Notes: generated by a model from the letters alone, not told the origin. A stretch of 64,000 nt of DNA from DASVRZ01 sp038228695 (GCA_038228695.1 JBBRPA010000002.1:52791-116790); one strand, 5' to 3'. Numbered from the stretch's first letter, positions 1-9,722 are shown. Program-made: numbers and translations.

Positions 1-1
1 T

Positions 2-1729
2 CAGCTCGGTCTGAAGCCTTTCCAGATCATCAAGGATTTGATGGATCTGAACATTTTTACCAAGGCGGACGCCACCATCGAGCCCGATGTGGCGACCCAA
101 GTCTGCAAGAAGCACAACGCGATTTTCGAGGTTGAGAAACGCGAAAAAGGCGGCGGCGTGCACAAAGTCGAAACCGTGGTGGTGGCACCTCCCGCTCCGG
201 TCGAGGTCAAATCCGACCAACTCGTTTCCCGTCCTCCCGTCATCACGTTTATGGGTCACGTGGATCACGGCAAGACTTCGCTGATGGACGCCATCCGCAA
301 GAGCCGCGTCGCATCGGGCGAAGCGGGCGGCATCACCCAGCACATCGGCGCTTATTCCGTCGAGCGGGACGGCCATAAAATCACCTTTCTAGACACCCCC
401 GGTCACCAAGCTTTCACCGCTATGCGGGCTCGCGGCGCGAACCTCACCGACATCGTCGTGCTCGTGGTCGCCGCCGACGACGGGCTCATGCCGCAGACGA
501 TCGAGGCGATTAACCACGCCAAAGCTGCCAAGGTCAAAATCGTCGTCGCGATCAACAAAATCGACCTTCCTTCGGCGAATATCGACCGGGTGAAAACCCA
601 GCTCCAGGAAAAAGGCCTGCAACCTGAGGACTGGGGAGGCGACACCATTTGCGTGCCGGTTTCGGCAACCAAGGGAAAAGGCATCGACGATTTATTGCAG
701 ATGACTCTCCTCGAAGCCGAGGTTTTGGAATTGCGCGCCGACGAGAAGGCAGCCGCCCGCGGCACCGTCGTCGAATCTCAAGTGGAGACTGGCCGCGGTC
801 CGACCGCGACGATTTTGGTCAAGGTCGGCACTTTGAAGGTGGGCGACCCTTTTATCTGCGGAAATGTTTACGGAAAAGTCAAAGCCATGACCACCGACAC
901 CGGGGCCATGGTCAAAACGGCCGGGCCGTCCACTCCGGTGAAAGTGCTTGGTTTTACGGGAGTTCCATCGTCAGGCGACGAATTTTTGGTCATGGATTCC
1001 GAGAAAGCCGCCAAAGTTCTCGGCGAAGAGCGCCTCCACGCCATGCGGCAGACGAAACTGGCCGCCCCGGCCCGCGCGACGCTGGAGAATTTGTTCGACG
1101 CGATGGCTGATGAGCAACTCAAACTGCTCGAAGTCATTCTCAAATGCGACGTTCACGGTTCCTTGGAAGCCGTCTCTGCGTCGTTGAACGAAATTAACAG
1201 CAAAAAAATCAACCTCCGCATCATTCACAGCGGGGTCGGCCCGATTACCGAGTCTGACGTCTTGCTCGCGACTGCGTCCAACGCGGTGATTATTGGCTTC
1301 AACGTGAAAGTGGAAAACTCCGCAGCGAATTCTGCTCGTCGCGAAAACGTTCAGATCAAGCTTTTCAGCATCATTTACGAACTCATCGATCAGGTGAAAG
1401 AGGCTATGGCCGGCTTGCTCGACTTGGAGACCCGCGAAACTATCGTCGGCCATGCCGAGGTCAAACAAGTGTTCGATCTCACCAAAGGCACGGTCGCTGG
1501 CAGTCTCGTCACCGATGGGCGCATCGTCCGCACCGGGCGTGCGCGCGTCGTGCGCCGCAAACAGACTGTGTTCGACGGCTCGATGTCCACGCTGCGCCGC
1601 TTCCAGGACGAGGTCAAGGAAGTGCGTAACGGCCTCGAATGCGGCATCAAACTCGCCGGCTACGATGAGTATGAAGCGGGCGATATCATCGAGTGCTACA
1701 CGCTCGAGAAGTTTGCCCAGAAGCTGTAA
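2..1729 (+). CDS. infB: translation initiation factor IF-2 (5' end outside the window)
   Basis: GTPase that delivers initiator tRNA to the 30S subunit and promotes subunit joining. The frame is open from base 2, so the start and the N-terminal IF2_N regions lie upstream. Visible are the G1 motif GHVDHGKTS (about base 255), DTPGH (G3), NKID (G4), then the beta-barrel domain II, the IF-2 domain 3 and the C-terminal fMet-tRNA-binding barrel ending in YTLEKFAQKL. It is followed 69 bp later by rbfA, the usual order in bacteria (nusA-infB-rbfA-truB). Identity is very secure; only the start is unknown. Confidence 0.97.
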   Translation, partial: QLGLKPFQIIKDLMDLNIFTKADATIEPDVATQVCKKHNAIFEVEKREKGGGVHKVETVVVAPPAPVEVKSDQLVSRPPVITFMGHVDHGKTSLMDAIRKSRVASGEAGGITQHIGAYSVERDGHKITFLDTPGHQAFTAMRARGANLTDIVVLVVAADDGLMPQTIEAINHAKAAKVKIVVAINKIDLPSANIDRVKTQLQEKGLQPEDWGGDTICVPVSATKGKGIDDLLQMTLLEAEVLELRADEKAAARGTVVESQVETGRGPTATILVKVGTLKVGDPFICGNVYGKVKAMTTDTGAMVKTAGPSTPVKVLGFTGVPSSGDEFLVMDSEKAAKVLGEERLHAMRQTKLAAPARATLENLFDAMADEQLKLLEVILKCDVHGSLEAVSASLNEINSKKINLRIIHSGVGPITESDVLLATASNAVIIGFNVKVENSAANSARRENVQIKLFSIIYELIDQVKEAMAGLLDLETRETIVGHAEVKQVFDLTKGTVAGSLVTDGRIVRTGRARVVRRKQTVFDGSMSTLRRFQDEVKEVRNGLECGIKLAGYDEYEAGDIIECYTLEKFAQKL

Positions 1730-1798
1730 GTCGGCCCGGAAACCTAGCGCCCCTCTCGCCGGTTTCCCGTCCAACCGCCCTTTCCATTTCGTCATCCC

Positions 1799-2185
1799 GT
1801 GAACCATCGTCTCCAACGCGTCCAGGAACTCATCAAGCGCGAACTTAGCGACCTGATCAATCGCCATTTGCGTTTTGATGGCGTGATCGTGACGATTAAT
1901 TCCGTGGACATCACACCCGACCTCAAGCAGGCCCACGTATTTATCTCCGCGCTCGGAGGCTCCGGCCAGACGAGCAATTACCAGAGCATTCTCCACAAGC
2001 TTGATGTGAATCGGAAAATGCTGCAGCAGGAAATGAGCAAGCGCGTGGTCATTAAGTACACCCCTCATTTGCATTTCAAATTCGATAACACCGCCGAACG
2101 CGCCACCCGCGTTTTTTCGATTCTTGAGGAACTCGATCTCGACGGCAACCCGATCGAACCCAAACCCAGCTCCGACGATTCGTGA
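1799..2185 (+). CDS. rbfA: ribosome-binding factor A
   Basis: Small KH-type protein that binds immature 30S subunits and helps 16S rRNA 5'-end maturation and cold adaptation. The 128-residue product opens MNHRLQRVQELIKRELSDLI and carries the family pattern of an N-terminal helix, a strand with VTINSVDITPDLKQAHVFIS, and RVVIKYTPHLHFKFD near the end. The start is GTG at 1799. The stop codon overlaps the GTG of the next gene (GTGA, 2182-2185), so the two are probably translationally coupled. Confidence 0.95.
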   Translation: MNHRLQRVQELIKRELSDLINRHLRFDGVIVTINSVDITPDLKQAHVFISALGGSGQTSNYQSILHKLDVNRKMLQQEMSKRVVIKYTPHLHFKFDNTAERATRVFSILEELDLDGNPIEPKPSSDDS

Positions 2186-3168
2186 ACGCCACCTTTTCCG
2201 AGATCGGCGCGGCAATTGCGCGCCACCAGAAGTTCCTCGTCCTCAGTCACATGCGTCCCGATGGCGACGCCCTTGGCTGTGAGATTGCGATGACCCTCGC
2301 CCTGCGCCAGCTCGGCAAGAATGTCACCACCTGGAACGAGGACGGCATGCTCGAAAAGCTGCGCTTTCTGCCCGGTTCGGAGATCGTTACCACGCCACCT
2401 GCGGAGAAAGCCGATTTTGACGTGGTGATCATCCTCGATACGGCAGTGCGCGAACGAGTCGGCACCCCGTTGGCAGCGGTTGGCGCCGCGCGAGTTTGGA
2501 TCAACATCGATCATCACCAAAGCAATCCGGGCTACGGTGATCTCAGCCACATCAACCCGGTTGCGCCCGCCACGGGCGAGATTCTGTTTGAGCTTTTCAC
2601 CGAACTGGGCTGGGAGATCGATCCCGCGATCGCCGAAAATCTTTTCGTCGCGATTTCCACCGACACCGGTTCTTTTCAATATCCCTCGACTACCGCCCGC
2701 ACCTATGAAATCGGGGCGGAACTCATCCGTCGTGGCGCTGACGTAGGCCGCATCTCGCGGGATTTGTATGACAGCTATCCAGTGCGCCGCATCCAGTTGC
2801 TCCGGTCGCTGTTGAATGAACTTTTACTAACCAGCGAAAACCGTGTAGCCAGTTTTGCTCTGACGCAAGCAGCCGCGAAATCGATTGGCGTCATCCCCGA
2901 GGATAACGAGGGACTGATCGATCATATTCGCGCTATCGAAGGGGTGATCGTGGCGATTTTTTTCGAGGAATTGGACGGGGAAAACGCCGGCCGCATTCGC
3001 ATCAGCATGCGCTCGAAGGACCCCAATGTCAGCGTCGCCGCGATCTGCCAGCATTTCGGGGGTGGGGGACACATTCTCGCCTCTGGCGCGCGCATTCGCG
3101 GATCGCTTGAAGAAGTTCGCAAACAAGTTTTAGAATACACCGATCATGAAATCCGCAGCCACGCTTGA
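2182..3168 (+). CDS. nrnA: DHH/DHHA1 phosphoesterase, bifunctional oligoribonuclease/PAP phosphatase NrnA-type
   Basis: Degrades nano-RNAs and dephosphorylates 3'-phosphoadenosine 5'-phosphate in Bacillus and related bacteria. The 328-residue protein has the DHH-family metal motifs in order: HMRPDGDALG near residue 22, IILDTAV near 80, IDHHQSN near 111, and a C-terminal DHHA1 domain with GGGGHILASGARI. GTG start at 2182 overlaps the rbfA stop, and the 3' end overlaps truB by 23 bp. The position between rbfA and truB is the standard one. Family is secure; substrate preference is inferred from family and position. Confidence 0.92.
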   Translation: MNATFSEIGAAIARHQKFLVLSHMRPDGDALGCEIAMTLALRQLGKNVTTWNEDGMLEKLRFLPGSEIVTTPPAEKADFDVVIILDTAVRERVGTPLAAVGAARVWINIDHHQSNPGYGDLSHINPVAPATGEILFELFTELGWEIDPAIAENLFVAISTDTGSFQYPSTTARTYEIGAELIRRGADVGRISRDLYDSYPVRRIQLLRSLLNELLLTSENRVASFALTQAAAKSIGVIPEDNEGLIDHIRAIEGVIVAIFFEELDGENAGRIRISMRSKDPNVSVAAICQHFGGGGHILASGARIRGSLEEVRKQVLEYTDHEIRSHA

Positions 3169-3868
3169 CGGCGTTCTTCTCGTCGATAAATCCTCCGAAA
3201 TGACGTCCCACGATGTGGTGGCGATCGCGCGTCGGACCTTTTCCATGACCAAGGTGGGCCACTGCGGCACGCTCGATCCACGCGCGACCGGACTGCTCAT
3301 CGTTGTGCTCGGCAAGGGCACGAAAATTCAGGATTTGCTCATGAGCGAGGACAAGGAATATGTCGGAACGCTCAAGCTCGGCGAAACCACGGACAGCCAA
3401 GATGCGGACGGGGAGATTCTTGAGACGAAGCCCGTGCCGGTATTGACCGAGGCGGAAATCGAGGCGGCGTTCGCGAAATTTGACGGCGATTTCTACCAGT
3501 TGCCGCCGATGGTTTCCGCGATCAAGCAACAAGGCGTGCCTCTTTACAAACTCGCTCGGCAAGGGAAAACGGTCGAGCGCGAGAAGCGCTTCGTCCACAT
3601 TTACGCCCATCAGATCAACCGGATCGAACTGCCGGTGGTCGATTTTCGTGTTGTTTGCAGCAAGGGATTTTATGTTCGCACCTACGCCCACGACATTGGC
3701 GAGGTGCTCGGGTGCGGGGCCCATTTGCAGGAACTCCGCCGAACGAAATCGGGCAAGTTCAACCTCGATCGTGCCGTCACCGTGGACCAATTGAAAAACG
3801 GCTCCCTCGAAGAATTGCTCGCCAAGGTGATTAGCCTTCCTGAAGTCTCCCGTATGCGCGGTGCCTGA
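3146..3868 (+). CDS. truB: tRNA pseudouridine(55) synthase
   Basis: Forms pseudouridine at position 55 in the T-loop of tRNAs. The 240-residue product starts at ATG 3146 inside the end of nrnA. It contains the catalytic-Asp motif GTLDPRATGLL near residue 41, GETTDSQDADGE, and the KGFYVRTYAHDIGEVLG motif near 172. It is slightly short for the family and lacks a PUA domain. The frame overlaps the proposed GTG start of ribF. Confidence 0.96.
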   Translation: MKSAATLDGVLLVDKSSEMTSHDVVAIARRTFSMTKVGHCGTLDPRATGLLIVVLGKGTKIQDLLMSEDKEYVGTLKLGETTDSQDADGEILETKPVPVLTEAEIEAAFAKFDGDFYQLPPMVSAIKQQGVPLYKLARQGKTVEREKRFVHIYAHQINRIELPVVDFRVVCSKGFYVRTYAHDIGEVLGCGAHLQELRRTKSGKFNLDRAVTVDQLKNGSLEELLAKVISLPEVSRMRGA

Positions 3869-4820
3869 GGACGGAAAAGCGGCGATGAAACTGCTTCGCT
3901 CTGTCTCCGAATTGGCCACCCTGCCCGGACCGCTGGCGCTCGGCATCGGGGTTTTTGATGGTGTCCACCTCGGGCATCAAGCGGTCATCGCCTCGACGCT
4001 AGCCGCAGCCCGCGAGGCCGGGGGAACGGCCGTGATCGTGACCTTCGATCCGCATCCAGCGCGCATTCTCCGACCCGAGAATCCGCCCCGCCTGCTCACT
4101 TCGACTGCTCACAAATTGCAATTACTTGCTGGCACTGCGGTAGGCCACATTTTGCTCGTGGAGTTCAATCGCGACTTTGCCAGCCAGTCGCCTGGCGCGT
4201 TTATTGGTGCCTTGGCCGCTCACGCCCGCCCGCTCCGCGCCATCTGCGTGGGTGAAGATTGGGCGTTCGGTCGAAATCGGAGTGGAAACGTGGATTTCTT
4301 ACGGAGCGAAGGAACCAAACTTGGTTTTTCGGTGGTGGCTGTTCCTCCGGTGCGGATCGGGGACGAAACCGTCAGCAGCACACTCATTCGCGGCGCGGTG
4401 GAGGCAGGTGATCTGACGAAAGCGGAAGCCTGCCTTGGCCGGCCCTATACCATTCTCGGCACGGTTGTGGAGGGTCGGAAACTCGGCCGCACACTCGGTT
4501 TCCCGACCGCAAATCTCAGCGCCCATAACGAGCAGTTTCCTCCGAATGGCGTTTATGCCGTCCGCGCCGTGACCGATGGTGCGTGCTATGACGGCGTGGC
4601 CAACATCGGTCTGCGTCCCACGATCGAAAACGGGGAGCTAGGGCGCCTGTTGGAGGTGCATCTTTTCGATTTTGCCGGCGATCTTTACGGTCGGGACGTC
4701 GAAGTGGCGTTTGCCAAATTCCTGCGTCCGGAGAAAAAATTTCCCGATCTCGACGCACTCCGCGCCCAAATCGGGCGTGACACACAATCGTCACGCGACT
4801 TTTTCCTCCAGCAATCCTAA
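3861..4820 (+). CDS. ribF: bifunctional riboflavin kinase / FMN adenylyltransferase
   Basis: Converts riboflavin to FMN and then FAD. The N-terminal nucleotidyltransferase domain shows GVFDGVHLGHQAVI, FDPHPARIL and a later SSTLIRGAVEAGDL; the C-terminal flavokinase domain shows GRKLGRTLGFPTANL and PNGVYAVRA. Starts are ambiguous: GTG 3861 overlaps truB, while ATG 3885 gives a product beginning MKLLRSVSEL, which fits homologues better. It follows truB as in many bacteria and probably ends the rbfA-nrnA-truB-ribF operon. Confidence 0.95.
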   Translation: MPEDGKAAMKLLRSVSELATLPGPLALGIGVFDGVHLGHQAVIASTLAAAREAGGTAVIVTFDPHPARILRPENPPRLLTSTAHKLQLLAGTAVGHILLVEFNRDFASQSPGAFIGALAAHARPLRAICVGEDWAFGRNRSGNVDFLRSEGTKLGFSVVAVPPVRIGDETVSSTLIRGAVEAGDLTKAEACLGRPYTILGTVVEGRKLGRTLGFPTANLSAHNEQFPPNGVYAVRAVTDGACYDGVANIGLRPTIENGELGRLLEVHLFDFAGDLYGRDVEVAFAKFLRPEKKFPDLDALRAQIGRDTQSSRDFFLQQS

Positions 4821-4833
4821 CATCCCAAAATTT

Positions 4834-5235
4834 ATGTCCGACTTGACCCTTCTCACCACCGAAAATCAAACTGCGTCGCTTGCCGTAGTCACCGCTGAGA
4901 GCAACCCTTTCCGGCTTGTCGTCGATCCGAAAATGCGGACACTTTTGCGTGAAAGCCTGCTTAGAATGATCGATCATCACGACGAGCGATTGGCCGATTT
5001 TTTTGCCAGCGGCCAGCTTGCGCTCGACTCCTACAAGGAATACATCGAGCTTTTCGCCCGTAGCCTTCGCGAAACCATGGAAACGCCCCAAGGCGTCGCC
5101 TACCTGCTCGACGCCGCCGGATTTGACGTTCCGATTGAGGAGATCAACCTCAATCCAGAATGGCGCTGGAAGGAAATTCCGGCGACCGAAACTGGGGTAG
5201 CATCGGAGCCGGAAGTCGTCATCCCTCAAGTTTGA
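4834..5235 (+). CDS. hypothetical protein, 133 aa
   Basis: An ATG at 4834, 13 bp after ribF, opens a 133-residue soluble protein rich in acidic residues. No catalytic motif, signal peptide or membrane segment is visible. The middle (residues 30-90) is predicted to be helical, with RTLLRESLLRMIDHHDERLAD and a run ending in SLRETMETPQGVAYLLDAAG. The same frame stays open upstream inside ribF, but only the 4834 start gives a sensible N-terminus. Same strand and spacing suggest it belongs to the ribF operon. Function unknown. Confidence 0.7.
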   Translation: MSDLTLLTTENQTASLAVVTAESNPFRLVVDPKMRTLLRESLLRMIDHHDERLADFFASGQLALDSYKEYIELFARSLRETMETPQGVAYLLDAAGFDVPIEEINLNPEWRWKEIPATETGVASEPEVVIPQV

Positions 5236-5387
5236 GCGCGAGCCACCGATTGGAAAATTTGTTAATGACCCATAAAATAAATGTGGCCAACCGCATCAAT
5301 TCCAACTATTCGTCCAGCATCGCGGCAAAATCCGTGAGACCACCGGGGAAATGTGAGATTCAGTTTCCCGGTTCAGATCATTAAAAA

Positions 5388-6890
5388 ATGCAATATCCTA
5401 CTGGTCCCAATGATGGGCAGACTGGCGATCTGCTCCTCCCTTCCTCTTCGTCTCGCCGGACGAAAAAAAATCAGAGTCGAATAAAGAACTACGTTCTCGA
5501 CACTAACGTCCTCCTGCACGATCCGAACAGCCTGCATCGCTTCGAGGACAACCATGTCTGGATCCCGGTCGAGGTTCTCACTGAGCTGGACAAATTCAAG
5601 AACGAGCAAAACGAGCGTGGAGCCAACGCCCGCATGGTGCATCGTTCGCTCTCGAGCATTTTCGGCACGAATCGCGCCGCAGTCATTAAGGGCGCTCCGC
5701 TCCCCAACGGCGGGAGCATTCGCATCGCGGTCAACGACCGGATCAGCTCCAAACCCGACACCAAACTCAAGCGCTTCCAAACCCTCTTTCCCGAGAGCGG
5801 CGTGATCGACAACCGGATCATCGCCAGCGCTCTCGATATTGAGCGCCGTTGCATGGATGGATGCCGCACCGTCCTCGTCACGAAAGATCTTAACATGCTC
5901 CTCAAAGCCCACGCTATCGGGCTCGATGCAGAGGATTACCTAAACGATAAAGTGGAGCCCGAGGACTTCGATTCTCGCCTCGCCTGCATCGAAGTGGCGG
6001 CGCATGAGTTGCAGCGTTTTGGCAGTTCTCGCGTGCTCACGCTCAGCGACAAGCGAGCGAACAATGTGCTTCTGAACGAGTATGTTCTCCTCACCGTGGA
6101 CGAAAATAAACTCCTGCCTGCACGCCACATGGGCGACGGAATTTTCAAACGTCTTTCCATTCCTGCCGGTCTCGAAATTCCCAAGGGCATCACGCTCAAA
6201 CCCGCCAACGCAGGTCAGCAATGTCTGCTTGACGCTTTACTCGATCCGACCATTTCTCTCGTCACTTGCTACGGCCAAGCGGGCACGGGAAAAACCCTCA
6301 TGGCCGTTGCCGCTGGGCTCTACTCCGTTTACGAGCGCGTTTATAATGGAATTACGGTCAGCCGCCCAGTGGTCGCGATGGGCGATACGCTCGGATTTCT
6401 CCCGGGCACTCTCGAAGAAAAAATGCGCCCGTGGCTGCAATCGATTTACGATGCCTTCGACGTCCTGCTCCCGCAGCGATCATTCCCGCAAGAGGGGCGC
6501 AACGGCAAGAACCGCAAACAACCCGAGCCCGCCTCCAGCGGAACTCCGCAGATGAAGCCTTACGAAAAACTAATCGAGCAAGGACTCGTGGAGATCGAGG
6601 CGCTTTGCTACATCCGCGGACGCTCCATTCCCAATCGTTTCTTCGTTCTCGATGAAGCGCAACAACTCACGCCGCTCGAAGCCAAAACGGTCGTCACCCG
6701 CATGTCGCGCGGATCGAAACTCGTCATGGTCGGCGATCCGGCGCAGATCGATCATCCCTATGTGGACAGTCATTCTAACGGACTCGTCTTCACGCGCGAC
6801 CGGCTCAAAGGACAAGCGATCACCGCGCATGTGCCGCTCTCGAAGGGCGAACGCAGCCCGCTCGCGGAGATCGGTGCGAGCTTGATGTAA
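5388..6890 (+). CDS. PIN-domain plus PhoH-family ATPase (YlaK-like)
   Basis: The 500-residue protein joins an N-terminal PIN nuclease domain (about residues 25-170: YVLDTNVLLHDP, VLTELDKFK, a later DNRIIASAL and TKDLNMLLKA) to a PhoH P-loop ATPase (about 255-500) with Walker A CYGQAGTGKTLMAVA, Walker B FFVLDEAQQLTP and MVGDPAQIDHP. Such PIN-PhoH proteins are proposed RNA helicase-nucleases; the specific substrate is not known. ATG 5388 follows a 150-bp gap containing an imperfect hairpin (5342-5372, ACCGGG...CCCGGT) that has no U-tract. Confidence 0.93.
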   Translation: MQYPTGPNDGQTGDLLLPSSSSRRTKKNQSRIKNYVLDTNVLLHDPNSLHRFEDNHVWIPVEVLTELDKFKNEQNERGANARMVHRSLSSIFGTNRAAVIKGAPLPNGGSIRIAVNDRISSKPDTKLKRFQTLFPESGVIDNRIIASALDIERRCMDGCRTVLVTKDLNMLLKAHAIGLDAEDYLNDKVEPEDFDSRLACIEVAAHELQRFGSSRVLTLSDKRANNVLLNEYVLLTVDENKLLPARHMGDGIFKRLSIPAGLEIPKGITLKPANAGQQCLLDALLDPTISLVTCYGQAGTGKTLMAVAAGLYSVYERVYNGITVSRPVVAMGDTLGFLPGTLEEKMRPWLQSIYDAFDVLLPQRSFPQEGRNGKNRKQPEPASSGTPQMKPYEKLIEQGLVEIEALCYIRGRSIPNRFFVLDEAQQLTPLEAKTVVTRMSRGSKLVMVGDPAQIDHPYVDSHSNGLVFTRDRLKGQAITAHVPLSKGERSPLAEIGASLM

Positions 6891-6904
6891 AATCCCTCGT
6901 GGGT

Positions 6905-7831
6905 TTAGGTCAACGGCGGCGGCGTGGCTTCAGGAGCCTTCCCGGCCGCTAGCAGTTGTGAGAGCACTCCTCCGCCGGGCGGCACGAGCGTGATCTCGGC
7001 CTTGCCGGTTAGCAGTCGCTCTACTTCCAGAACGTCGAACAACACCTGGGCCACGCGGGGATCGCGGGAAATTTGATCGAGAGCGCCTCCCACCAATTGC
7101 GGACGAATCGCTGCCGCTTTGGCAAACTCGATCGCCGCTTGGCGTTCCGCCGTGCTCGTGATCACACTTACTTGGTTAGCTCCGTCCTGCTTGATCGCGG
7201 AGGTGACTTGGCGCAGGCGGTTGACCACTTTGCTTTCGATTTGGCGGATCATTTCCAGATCGCGGAAATGCACTTTGCGAATGTAAACGCTCCCCAGTTT
7301 GTAGCCCCATTCCTGCGAGGATGCAGTCACCTCCGCCCGCACCGTCTGGCTCATGGTGTGGCGGTTCTCCAACATGTCGGCCAGTTTCATGTTGCTCAGG
7401 CAACGGACCGTGGCGCTGCTCACATTGGCCGCCAGCGATCCGCTTGGGTTCGCGTTGCGAAACAAATAGGCGACCGGATCGCTGATAAACATCTCATACC
7501 AGATTCCGATCCCCATCGGTGCGCCTTCCTCGGAGTTCACCGGTTGGCTCCGAAGGTAGATTTGGTCGAGTTTGAGATCGAGGACGTGACATTTTCCAAG
7601 CCAATGCACGATCAGCGCGGCGGGTCCGAGTTTGAAAAGAAGGATGTGAAAACCGGGTTCGTCGATGATTCCGATCACCTTGCCAAAGAGGACATAGACG
7701 TGCGCCCGGCGCTCCTCGATGATCACGTAGCCTCCTAGCCCCCGCAAAAAAGCGAGGAATAGGGGCATGGCAATGAACATGCCGAAAAACCCTACTGCGG
7801 TGGCGATCAAAAAAGAGGGTATGCTATTCAT
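6905..7831 (-). CDS. SPFH/band-7 membrane protein (second of a pair)
   Basis: The 308-residue product starts at ATG 7831 (MNSIPSFLIATAVGF), has one N-terminal membrane helix (about residues 5-30), then a band-7/SPFH domain (VIIEERRAHVYVLFGK onwards), a helical stretch with RQVTSAIKQDGANQVSVITS, and a proline-rich tail. It overlaps the stop of the upstream SPFH gene by 8 bp, so the two are co-translated. Paired SPFH proteins often form ring or cage complexes that scaffold membrane proteases (compare HflK/HflC); no NfeD or FtsH gene is adjacent. The frame upstream of 7831 is noncoding. Confidence 0.85.
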   Translation of the reverse strand: MNSIPSFLIATAVGFFGMFIAMPLFLAFLRGLGGYVIIEERRAHVYVLFGKVIGIIDEPGFHILLFKLGPAALIVHWLGKCHVLDLKLDQIYLRSQPVNSEEGAPMGIGIWYEMFISDPVAYLFRNANPSGSLAANVSSATVRCLSNMKLADMLENRHTMSQTVRAEVTASSQEWGYKLGSVYIRKVHFRDLEMIRQIESKVVNRLRQVTSAIKQDGANQVSVITSTAERQAAIEFAKAAAIRPQLVGGALDQISRDPRVAQVLFDVLEVERLLTGKAEITLVPPGGGVLSQLLAAGKAPEATPPPLT

Positions 7832-8810
7832 TATCCACCTCCAAAATCGCACGTTTCGCTCCGTCAAAAAGTCGCAGGCGAACGCTCCGTCGATAGGACT
7901 CGAGTGCATTTTTGCCCATTTTTTTGAGTTCTTGCAACTGGTTGGCCAGTGCGATGAGAGGTTCCATCTCGGCTTGCACCTTAAGTGTCTCGATCTCGAC
8001 GGCGCGTTTCGAGAGGACGATTTTTTGGTCCGCTCCGGCATGGGCCAGGCTGATGTCGGAGGAGACGTGGTTGTGCGCAGTGTTGATCGCGGCAAGCGCG
8101 GACTCTACCTCGGGCGGTGGATCGATCCCGGTGATCAGGGAAGCCTCCAACTGAATCCCGTATCGTGCCGCTGAGGAAGCGCATTCCTGTTCCATCCGAT
8201 CGTTCAGATCGCGGAGGTTTTTGCGCAAATCATTGATCGAAACACCGGCGATGCTCAGGGTGCTGCCGGAAACGGCCTCATCGGAGATCACGATCGGCGG
8301 CGCCTCGAAGTTGGCGATGCGTTCCCGCAATACGCTGATGAAATAACCCATCACGTGGATGATCGGACTGCGCACGGCGAAAAGGTAGGCGTAGAGATTG
8401 CGCTCGTCGGCTTTGTAGCGGATTTGACCGGTCAACCCGGTGTTCAGTTGATCCTTGGTAACCGCATCGAGGACAGTGCCGTTTTGGTTCGCCTCGGGAG
8501 TTTCGAGATCGTAAGCCATACTAATGGTCTGCGTGGCGATGGGCACCTTGTAAACGCGTTCCCACGGCCATTTGAAATAAGGCCCGCCGGGTTGAATGAC
8601 ACGAAGTTGCGGATAATCGTAACGCTCGCGTTCTTCCGGAGTGAGACTGGCAGAAATCGGATCGGTGCCGGTCGTTCCGCCGAGACGTTGGGCGCGGCCG
8701 AAACTAGTCTTCACCGCGCGTTCCCCTTGGTTGACCGTAAATATTCCCGCCGCGAGATAGCGGACCAGAAACCAAAGGATAAAACCGAAAAGAAGACCGG
8801 CTGGAACCAT
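7824..8810 (-). CDS. SPFH/band-7 membrane protein, HflK-like (first of a pair)
   Basis: A 328-residue protein with an N-terminal membrane helix (GLLFGFILWFLVRYLAAGIF) and the SPFH opening VNQGERAVKTSFGRA, as in HflK-type proteins. Later segments include QTISMAYDLETPEANQNGT, an RYKADERN motif of the band-7 core and a long C-terminal helix. It is the upstream member of the two-gene unit and is divergent from modA across 125 bp that must hold both promoters. I infer a scaffold or protease-regulating role from the family only. Confidence 0.85.
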   Translation of the reverse strand: MVPAGLLFGFILWFLVRYLAAGIFTVNQGERAVKTSFGRAQRLGGTTGTDPISASLTPEERERYDYPQLRVIQPGGPYFKWPWERVYKVPIATQTISMAYDLETPEANQNGTVLDAVTKDQLNTGLTGQIRYKADERNLYAYLFAVRSPIIHVMGYFISVLRERIANFEAPPIVISDEAVSGSTLSIAGVSINDLRKNLRDLNDRMEQECASSAARYGIQLEASLITGIDPPPEVESALAAINTAHNHVSSDISLAHAGADQKIVLSKRAVEIETLKVQAEMEPLIALANQLQELKKMGKNALESYRRSVRLRLFDGAKRAILEVDNE

Positions 8811-8935
8811 GGGAAGGTTTCTTATAGAAGTGTCGTCAGACTAACAAGACATCTTTTTGGAATGACTGCCTTGAGGGAACATCACGCATGGCATTCGAGT
8901 TGGCATATCTGCGGCTAGTCTGATTTTCTCGTTCC

Positions 8936-9712
8936 GTGAAGTTCATTCTGTGCTGCCTTCTGCTGAATTGCCTGACTGTTCACGCTCCGGCGCAATCATC
9001 CGCTCGTCCGCTTCTCGTCGCAACCGCTTCCGATCTGCAGTTCGTCATGCCCGATCTGATCGCGGTCTATGAAAAAGCGCATCCCGAAATCAAAATCAGC
9101 CCCACTTATGGTGCGTCGGGCAAATTTTATGAGCAGATCAAAAACGGCGCACCTTTCGATTTATTCCTATCAGCGGATGCCGCGTTGCCGGAGAAATTGA
9201 TTGAGGCGAGCCAAGCGGAGAAGGCGGATTTTTTCCTGTATGCGGTCGGACATCTCGTTGTCTGGGTTTCAAAAACGTCGGCTCTTGATTTCGATGGAAA
9301 GGGGATGCAGGCGTTGCTCGATCCGACGGTAAAAAAAATTGCTATCGCCAATCCGGCGCACGCTCCGTATGGACGCGCGGCGGTGGCGGCGATGCAAAAA
9401 CTCGGCGTTTACGAGGCGGTGCAGGACCGAATGGTTTTGGGCGAGAATGTTGTGCAAGCCGCGCAATTTGCTGAAACGGGTGCGGCTGATGCGGCCTTGA
9501 TCGGCTTGTCCGTGGCCTTGGCTCCGAAAATGATGGAGCGCGGCAGATACTGGGAAGTGCCGAGCGATGCCTTTCCTAAATTGGAGCAGGGCGGTGTCGT
9601 CTTGCGGGAGGCGAAGAACGCAGCGGAAGCGAGGAAATTCCGCGACTGGCTGCGAACGGAGGAGGTGCGCGCAGTTTTGAAGAAATACGGCTTCGCATTG
9701 CCGGAGGCGTAA
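8936..9712 (+). CDS. modA: molybdate ABC transporter substrate-binding protein
   Basis: Periplasmic molybdate/tungstate-binding protein. GTG 8936 gives a signal peptide (MKFILCCLLLNCLTVHAPAQ) followed by the ModA pattern: VATASDLQFVMPDLI, PTYGASGKFYEQIKNGAPFDLFLSA, an IANPAHAPYGRAAV segment and GENVVQAAQFAETGAADAALIG. 258 residues is normal. No modB or modC lies nearby, so either the permease is encoded elsewhere or this is an orphan. The next gene, across a dispersed inverted repeat, encodes a NuoG-like protein with a molybdopterin-type domain. Confidence 0.9.
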   Translation: MKFILCCLLLNCLTVHAPAQSSARPLLVATASDLQFVMPDLIAVYEKAHPEIKISPTYGASGKFYEQIKNGAPFDLFLSADAALPEKLIEASQAEKADFFLYAVGHLVVWVSKTSALDFDGKGMQALLDPTVKKIAIANPAHAPYGRAAVAAMQKLGVYEAVQDRMVLGENVVQAAQFAETGAADAALIGLSVALAPKMMERGRYWEVPSDAFPKLEQGGVVLREAKNAAEARKFRDWLRTEEVRAVLKKYGFALPEA

Positions 9713-9722
9713 GAAAAAATGG

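Noticed and set aside
971..2215. 414-residue reverse-strand frame
   Set aside because: Lies opposite infB and rbfA; no domain recognised.
3029..3946. 305-residue reverse-strand frame
   Set aside because: Lies opposite the nrnA-truB-ribF junction; no family signal.
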